Source of the DNA: Nitrospiria bacterium
GTDB lineage: Bacteria; Nitrospirota; Nitrospiria; JACQBZ01
Length of the DNA stretch: 10,076 nt
Direction: 5' to 3'
Assembly: GCA_919901335.1 (NCBI GenBank)
Contig: CAKKOZ010000134.1
Location: 1-10,076, forward strand
Shown: piece by piece, positions 5,787 through 10,076 of the stretch
Layout of the letters: each line of letters starts with the position of its first letter
Position numbering within the stretch: position 1 is the first letter of the stretch
Notes under the pieces: generated by a model
Database searches by the model: none
What the model was told of the DNA's origin: nothing
The model's input: the letters and a program-made list of their open reading frames with translations, nothing else
Translations under genes and position numbers: made by a program

Positions 5787-7904
5787 TCAGGTCATCGAGG
5801 GGGTCGCGGGTCTCAGAGCCTGTAAGAGCTCGGTGACGCGTTGTTGTTCCTGATCGGAAAGAGGAACACCGGCGAACCGGACGCGGTAGTAAAGGTCGGT
5901 CAATTCAGCGGCGGCGGGACGGAGCGGCGAGAGGGGCGCAGGGATCCGGCCCATGAATTCCCAGGGGGTAAGCGTTTCGGGCTTTGAAAGGCCTTTTAGA
6001 CGAAGCAGGTCGAGCATCTCAAAGTAAAACGCGACCGTTCTGACTTGGCGCGGTCGGCCGGACCCCCTAAAAGAAAAACGTCCGGCGAATCGTCGGAGGC
6101 GGTGAGCAATCCAGACCAGTGCGGCGGTTGCCAAAAGGAAGATCACCACCCCCCTCACCGGATGGAGGATCATCGAGGAAAGAAAGCCCCGGGCGGCATT
6201 GAAGGCCCCGCTCACCCGGTTCATTAATTCAAACCGAAGCCTCATCGTGTCGTCCCTCACCTCTTTGGCCAGGCTGATCTGGTCCCGAATGCCGTAATAG
6301 ATCACGTATCGGTTCCATTGCCACTGGAGCGAATCCATGGACCGGGAGAGAAACCCGAAAACGGCGGCATCTTCCACCGGGGCCGGCGGCGTCGGGTCGA
6401 AGGGGATCCAGCCGGACTGCGGAAACCAGACCTCGATCCAGGCATGGGCGTTGCTCTGGCGGACGGTGTAATATTTCCCAAACTCGTTCCATTCGCCGGG
6501 CAGGAACCCGGTCACGAGCCGCGCCGGGATGCCGAGGCTGCGGAGAAGGAGGGCCATGGCGGTGGCGTAATGCTCGCAGAAGCCGGCCTTCTGCCGGAAT
6601 AAAAAATCGTCGATGGGGCTGCCGGACAATACCGGTTCGATGTCCAGCGTGTACCGGTAATTCGTTTCAAGGTATTTTCCGATCGCCGTGATCTTTTGCA
6701 ACACCGTCTCGGCCGACGGCGACTGCATGAGGATTTCTTGGGCCAACCGGCCGACCCGGTCCGATCCTTCCGGCAATTGAAGATACGGCTGAAAGGTGGC
6801 CGGCGGGTAGGCGATCGATCGGGCCTCGGCGTCCGGGCGTGTCAGGAGGGGCAGCATGGATGTGACAATATAATCAATCCGCGTGGCCGGAACCGTCGGC
6901 AGGGAGAGGGCATTCATCGCGTTGACCCGAAGTGCATTAAACCGGCCGCTGACCTGGATCGCGTCCGGGGCGCTGAAGAGCACGGCGGTGTCCAGCGGTT
7001 CCAAAATCACCTCCTGGGTGATCTCCCGTTCCGGGTGCCGGCGGTACCCCAGATTAAATACCCCGGTGCCTTCCGATGAGACAATCCGGCCGCTGCCGGA
7101 ACTGTTCCGCCATCTCCGGCCGTCGTAGTCGTCGAAGACCATGCCCCGCCAGTAGACGCCTTCGACCGGTGGGAGCGGCCGTGAAGGCTGGATGCGCATC
7201 ACCACGGTCGAATCGAGTTTGACCAATCCGATTGCGCCGAGATCAACCTGTTCTGAAAAACCGGACATCCGGATCAGATCGGATTGGGGGCGGTGGAAAA
7301 AGCCCAGCCCGACCCGCGGGATGAGGATGAACAGGAGCAGTGTGCATCCCAGCGCGAGAAGCGCGATGCCGTTCGTGCTCATGAAGAAGGGCCAGGTGAG
7401 TCCCGGCGACGATCCGGCCGTCAACCGGGCGGCGGGCGACGCGGTTTCAGTGGTGAGATGATGGAGCAACAGCGCCCAGGTGGCCGTCAGCAGATAGAGG
7501 ATGAACGAGACGAGAAAGGTGATATCGATGGTATAGGTCGAGGCGGCCAGCAGCTGCAGGAAGCTGATCAGGTAAAGCTGGAGATGGTCCTGGGGTGTTC
7601 GGAGATTAAAAAGTTTGTTGATCGTGAGAAAGACCACAAAATGGGCGCTGGCCGTCAGCAGGGATTGGGAGAAGAGGAAGAGATCGACGACGAAGAAGGC
7701 GAGCGCGGCCAGATTGAGGCCGGTCCAGACCCGGCGGTCGAAGCTGAAGACCTTCCCCTTCAGGACCAGAAAAAAGCTCGCCGCCACGGCCGTGATCGCC
7801 GTGAGCGCGAAGAGGAAGGAAAACTCGTTTGTCAGTATCAGCGACAGCAGACCGACCAGCGCGAGCAGTCGTGAGGTGATCTGAAAGGTCCGATCGAGCG
7901 TCAT
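5787..7904 (-). CDS. tgpA: TgpA-like membrane transglutaminase-domain protein (DUF3488-TGc-DUF4129)
   Basis: Inner-membrane protein of 705 residues with the TgpA architecture: about six or seven hydrophobic segments between 12 and 202 (DUF3488 region), a large presumably periplasmic part (about 205-580) containing the transglutaminase-like core, one membrane helix (about 584-603) and a cytoplasmic DUF4129-type tail (about 620-700). The catalytic triad is intact: Cys443 in AGFCEHYA, His487 in NAHAWIEVWF and Asp503 in FDPTPP. The best-known relative, Pseudomonas aeruginosa TgpA, is needed for viability; its natural substrate is not settled, so transglutaminase or protease activity is open. Start: the frame runs up to an ATG at 7943, but the ATG at 7904 overlaps the DUF58 stop as ATGA and has AAGGA eight bases upstream. 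It is last in the moxR operon and ends 3 bp from convergent aroD. Confidence 0.92.
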   Translation of the reverse strand: MTLDRTFQITSRLLALVGLLSLILTNEFSFLFALTAITAVAASFFLVLKGKVFSFDRRVWTGLNLAALAFFVVDLFLFSQSLLTASAHFVVFLTINKLFNLRTPQDHLQLYLISFLQLLAASTYTIDITFLVSFILYLLTATWALLLHHLTTETASPAARLTAGSSPGLTWPFFMSTNGIALLALGCTLLLFILIPRVGLGFFHRPQSDLIRMSGFSEQVDLGAIGLVKLDSTVVMRIQPSRPLPPVEGVYWRGMVFDDYDGRRWRNSSGSGRIVSSEGTGVFNLGYRRHPEREITQEVILEPLDTAVLFSAPDAIQVSGRFNALRVNAMNALSLPTVPATRIDYIVTSMLPLLTRPDAEARSIAYPPATFQPYLQLPEGSDRVGRLAQEILMQSPSAETVLQKITAIGKYLETNYRYTLDIEPVLSGSPIDDFLFRQKAGFCEHYATAMALLLRSLGIPARLVTGFLPGEWNEFGKYYTVRQSNAHAWIEVWFPQSGWIPFDPTPPAPVEDAAVFGFLSRSMDSLQWQWNRYVIYYGIRDQISLAKEVRDDTMRLRFELMNRVSGAFNAARGFLSSMILHPVRGVVIFLLATAALVWIAHRLRRFAGRFSFRGSGRPRQVRTVAFYFEMLDLLRLKGLSKPETLTPWEFMGRIPAPLSPLRPAAAELTDLYYRVRFAGVPLSDQEQQRVTELLQALRPATPSMT

Positions 7905-9079
7905 GAACGGGGTCCTTGCCGTATTGATTTTTCCCCGGCCCATTCAATGAAACGAGGTTCGTCGGCCACGAGCACATCCGAGAAGCTTCCGCGAACCTTG
8001 TCCCAGAGCGGATCGGGGACGGGCAGAATCAGTATCCGGCGCCCGCCTGTCCGGCCGGCAGGTCCGCCGCCGTCGGCCCCGCCGAGCGCGGCGATTTTTG
8101 GGTCGAGAGAGTCCGAAGCCGTATCAGGAATCAGCTGGATCAGCGCCAGCGTTTCAAGCAGGGTGTCAAGATCTTGTGATTCATCCGGGTGGTATTCGTC
8201 TGATCCGAGAGTCTGTAAGTTGACCGTCTGGCCGCGTCGGAAGAATTCGCGGGCCAGCGCGGCGGTCAAAACGACGGCCCGCTCAAAATCCGCCAGGAGC
8301 TTTTCCGATTTCCCCTCTCCGGGAAGATGATTGCTCAGGACCAGATCGACGCGGCCGTCTTCTTCGCGTTCATATTCCTTCAGTAGCAGCTTTGACTGAC
8401 GGGCCGAGGACTTCCAGTGGATGCCGCGCGCGTCGTCCGCCGCTGTGTAGTCCCGGAGGTTGTGGAAGTCCGTGCCGAATCCCCGCCGGCGATGCTCGTG
8501 GTCCTGTCCGGCGCGCGCGCGCGCCGACCGGAGGCCCGGTGGCATGGGAAAGATCCGGGGATAAACCAGCGCCGTTTGAGCCTGGGGCCGGATCAAACTT
8601 TTGTGAAAGAAGCCGAAGGGAAAGGTGGTCCGGAGCGTGATCGGGGGCAGCGTGCAAAGACCTCTTTTTTCGAATCGGGTCGTCTGCGGGGAGGCGATCG
8701 TCTCCCCGGCCGAAAGTTTAAAGGTGTAAACGGATCGAATCTCGTTGCCTCCTTCGTCCACCCGAAAGGAAAAAGACGGAAGAAAACGCTTGCCGTTTGT
8801 GATCCGCATCTCGACCGGGACCGGCTGCTGCGCGAAGATCCGCGTGGGGAACCGCCGTTCCACTGAAATCTTGCGGAGGGACTGTTCGGACAGGATGCCC
8901 GAGACGATGATCAGGCTGAGCATCATTCCGAGGATGAGATAGAGCAGATTATTTCCGGTGTTGACCGCGGCGACGCCGACGGCCAGCGTGAGCAGGATGA
9001 AACGGGTCCCGGCCGGTGTAAACGTGATCGACCGGTTCCGGTAGATCCGTCGCTGAAGTCTGATTAAGAAGGAGGCCAT
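7901..9079 (-). CDS. DUF58 domain-containing membrane protein
   Basis: DUF58 family protein of 392 residues, the usual partner of MoxR ATPases. Two adjacent membrane helices (about 24-40 and 44-63, the second starting TGNNLLYLILGMM) anchor it. A beta-rich segment (about 70-180) follows, then the DUF58 signature GTDFHNLRDYTAADDARGIHW (202-222) continuing into KSSAR, which leads into a von Willebrand A-like fold. The biochemical role is unknown; MoxR-assisted assembly or metal-dependent adhesion is the usual proposal. Start: the frame extends to 9148 inside moxR, but the ATG at 9079 (MASFLIRL), 16 bp after the moxR stop and with GGAG 11 bases upstream, gives the family's normal N-terminus. A (GC)7 tract at 8511-8524 encodes the Ala/Arg run ARARA, and a Gly-rich linker lies near the C-terminus. 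The stop overlaps the tgpA ATG. Confidence 0.9.
   Translation of the reverse strand: MASFLIRLQRRIYRNRSITFTPAGTRFILLTLAVGVAAVNTGNNLLYLILGMMLSLIIVSGILSEQSLRKISVERRFPTRIFAQQPVPVEMRITNGKRFLPSFSFRVDEGGNEIRSVYTFKLSAGETIASPQTTRFEKRGLCTLPPITLRTTFPFGFFHKSLIRPQAQTALVYPRIFPMPPGLRSARARAGQDHEHRRRGFGTDFHNLRDYTAADDARGIHWKSSARQSKLLLKEYEREEDGRVDLVLSNHLPGEGKSEKLLADFERAVVLTAALAREFFRRGQTVNLQTLGSDEYHPDESQDLDTLLETLALIQLIPDTASDSLDPKIAALGGADGGGPAGRTGGRRILILPVPDPLWDKVRGSFSDVLVADEPRFIEWAGEKSIRQGPRS
7913..7917 (-). promoter_or_regulatory. ribosome binding site deciding the tgpA start
   Basis: AAGGA on the minus strand, eight bases before the ATG at 7904, lies inside the end of the DUF58 gene. With the ATGA stop/start overlap at 7901-7904 it supports the shorter 705-residue tgpA product and translational coupling. 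Confidence 0.7.
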
Positions 9080-9095
9080 GGAAAAGCGCGCTCCA

Positions 9096-10040
9096 TTAGA
9101 GCGGAACGGGGACCTGATCCACCAATTCCTCAAGGATGCGTTCGGCATCCTCGCCCCGACGGCCGTAGGTTTCCAGCCGTGTGTTGACGATCACGCGATG
9201 GGCGAAGACCCGCGGCGCCAATCGTTTGACGTCGTCCGGGATGCAGTAGTCGCGGCCGTTGACGAAGGCGTAGGCCTGCGCGGCTTTATGCAGCGCCATC
9301 GCTCCGCGCGGGCTGACACCCAGCCCCAACCGCTCGCTGTTCCGCGTCGCCCGCGTCAGTGCCAGCAGATAATCCACGAGGCCTTCGTCCATTTGGATCC
9401 GGTCCACGGCGCTCTGGAGCTCCAGCACCTCGCCGGCCGTCAGGACCGGCTTGAGGTCGCTAGCCGGTTGAAACAGACGCTGGGTGGTCAGGATCACCTT
9501 TTCATCCGACGGGTCGGGATACCCGATCCGGATCCGCATCATGAAACGGTCCAGTTGCGATTCGGGCAGCGGATAGGTTCCGTGGTATTCGAGAGGATTC
9601 TGCGTGGCGATCACCATAAAGGGCTTGGGGAGCGGGTAGGTGTGGCTGTCGATCGAGACCTGGATGTCGTTCATCGCCTCGAGCAGGCTGGACTGGGTCT
9701 TGGGGGTGGTGCGGTTGATCTCGTCCGCCAGGATGATATGGGCGAAGATCGGGCCCGGCTTGAATTCAAAAGCCTGGCTCTGCTGGTTATAAATGGTAAC
9801 GCCCAGAATGTCCGAGGGAAGGAGGTCGCTCGTAAACTGGATGCGCCGGAAGCCACAGTCAAGCGACCGCGCCAGGCTGTGGGCCAGCGTCGTCTTGCCG
9901 ATTCCGGGAACGTCCTCGATCAACAGATGCCCGCGGGCCAGCAGCGTCGTGATCGTCAGCCGGACCGCCTCCGGTTTTCCCTTGATCACCTGCTCGATAT
10001 TCTCTTGCAGTGCCCGGATTTTTTTATCGGCGTGGATCAT
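9096..10040 (-). CDS. MoxR-family AAA+ ATPase
   Basis: Cytoplasmic AAA+ ATPase, 314 residues, the normal MoxR length. Walker A is DVPGIGKTT (43-51, Lys49). Walker B is IILADEINR (102-110, Asp106/Glu107). Sensor 1 lies in VIATQNPLEYHGTYPLPESQ (143-162, Asn148), a MoxR hallmark. The arginine-bearing LDRF (163-166) and the sensor 2 region SPRG (243-246) follow, with a C-terminal helical lid. MoxR proteins are thought to act as chaperones that insert cofactors or remodel partners, usually the DUF58/vWA-type protein encoded next door. It is the first gene of moxR-DUF58-tgpA. Start: this ATG gives the family N-terminus (IRALQENIEQVIKGK) and no other plausible start precedes the Walker A motif. It has no Shine-Dalgarno sequence and lies only six bases after a promoter -10 box. 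Confidence 0.95.
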   Translation of the reverse strand: MIHADKKIRALQENIEQVIKGKPEAVRLTITTLLARGHLLIEDVPGIGKTTLAHSLARSLDCGFRRIQFTSDLLPSDILGVTIYNQQSQAFEFKPGPIFAHIILADEINRTTPKTQSSLLEAMNDIQVSIDSHTYPLPKPFMVIATQNPLEYHGTYPLPESQLDRFMMRIRIGYPDPSDEKVILTTQRLFQPASDLKPVLTAGEVLELQSAVDRIQMDEGLVDYLLALTRATRNSERLGLGVSPRGAMALHKAAQAYAFVNGRDYCIPDDVKRLAPRVFAHRVIVNTRLETYGRRGEDAERILEELVDQVPVPL

Positions 10041-10046
10041 GAGGAG

Positions 10047-10075
10047 AGTGTAGCAGAGGGATAAAAGCGAGTCAA
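10047..10075 (-). promoter_or_regulatory. sigma-70-type promoter of the moxR-DUF58-tgpA operon
   Basis: On the minus strand TTGACT (10075-10070) is followed after 17 bp by TACACT (10052-10047). Each box differs from consensus by one or two bases. The moxR ATG begins six bases past the -10 box, so transcription should start at or within a base or two of the A of the ATG. The bases between (CTCCTC) are pyrimidine-rich, like anti-Shine-Dalgarno sequence rather than a ribosome site. Confidence 0.7.
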
Positions 10076-10076
10076 T

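Noticed and set aside
7284..7874. A 196-codon + strand frame opposite tgpA
   Set aside because: Its composition is almost entirely Gly, Arg, Glu and Gln, typical of antisense reading of a hydrophobic membrane region.
8041..8075. GC-rich near-palindrome around CCGGCCGG in the DUF58 gene
   Set aside because: It is imperfect, lies inside the coding sequence for a Gly/Arg linker and has no T-run; base composition explains it.
9078..10064. A 328-codon open frame on the + strand opposite moxR
   Set aside because: It lies entirely antisense to a complete MoxR ATPase with all motifs, is rich in Arg/Asp/His/Gln as expected for the reverse of a GC-rich gene, and resembles no family.
1..10076. Defence system, prophage, insertion sequence, CRISPR or tRNA
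   Set aside because: Every large frame belongs to a housekeeping or envelope family, and I saw no transposase, integrase, repeat array or tRNA-like cloverleaf.

Overview
This is a roughly 10 kb stretch of chromosome from a moderately GC-rich bacterium. The promoters have sigma-70-type boxes and the operons are tightly packed. Membrane-quality-control and K+ uptake genes together with a MoxR/DUF58/TgpA cluster fit a Gram-negative lineage such as Nitrospirota, NC10 or a deltaproteobacterial group. The taxonomy is a guess; no rRNA or lineage marker is present. Nothing indicates a mobile element, CRISPR array, tRNA or defence island, and no stretch over 300 bases lacks a gene.

Layout: (1) Positions 1-581 (+) hold the C-terminal part of an ABC-2 type transporter permease that enters from the left edge. 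(2) Positions 637-4878 (-) form a four-gene operon, read right to left: an NfeD-family membrane serine protease, a slipin (stomatin-like SPFH protein), the K+ channel subunit KtrB/TrkH and the nucleotide-binding gating subunit KtrA/TrkA. The genes overlap or sit 7-30 bp apart, and one strong promoter lies upstream of nfeD. (3) Positions 4879-5072 are a divergent control region. It has two promoters of identical design (TTGACA-18 bp-TATGAT) facing away from each other and a perfect dyad almost exactly midway between their -35 boxes. A terminator-like hairpin overlaps the -35 box of the rightward promoter. (4) Positions 5073-5783 (+) encode a stand-alone type I 3-dehydroquinate dehydratase (AroD). 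(5) Positions 5787-10040 (-) hold the conserved trio MoxR AAA+ ATPase, DUF58 protein and TgpA-like membrane transglutaminase. A promoter at the right edge lies so close to the moxR ATG that the mRNA looks leaderless.

How the genes work together: NfeD and slipin are a known protease/substrate-scaffold pair, and KtrB and KtrA form a K+ uptake system. Their co-transcription suggests that membrane-domain organisation or proteolysis is coupled to K+ transport; this is inference. The MoxR/DUF58/TgpA trio is a widespread, poorly understood cell-envelope module, with MoxR as presumed chaperone. aroD serves aromatic amino acid synthesis and ends 3 bp from the convergent tgpA gene.

All genes belong to recognised families. 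I did not find an entirely new system. The least ordinary parts are the architecture of the 4879-5072 control region, the nfeD-slipin-ktrBA linkage and the likely leaderless moxR transcript. Several start codons were moved from the longest open frame because promoter boxes, ribosome binding sites or stop/start overlaps favour a downstream start.
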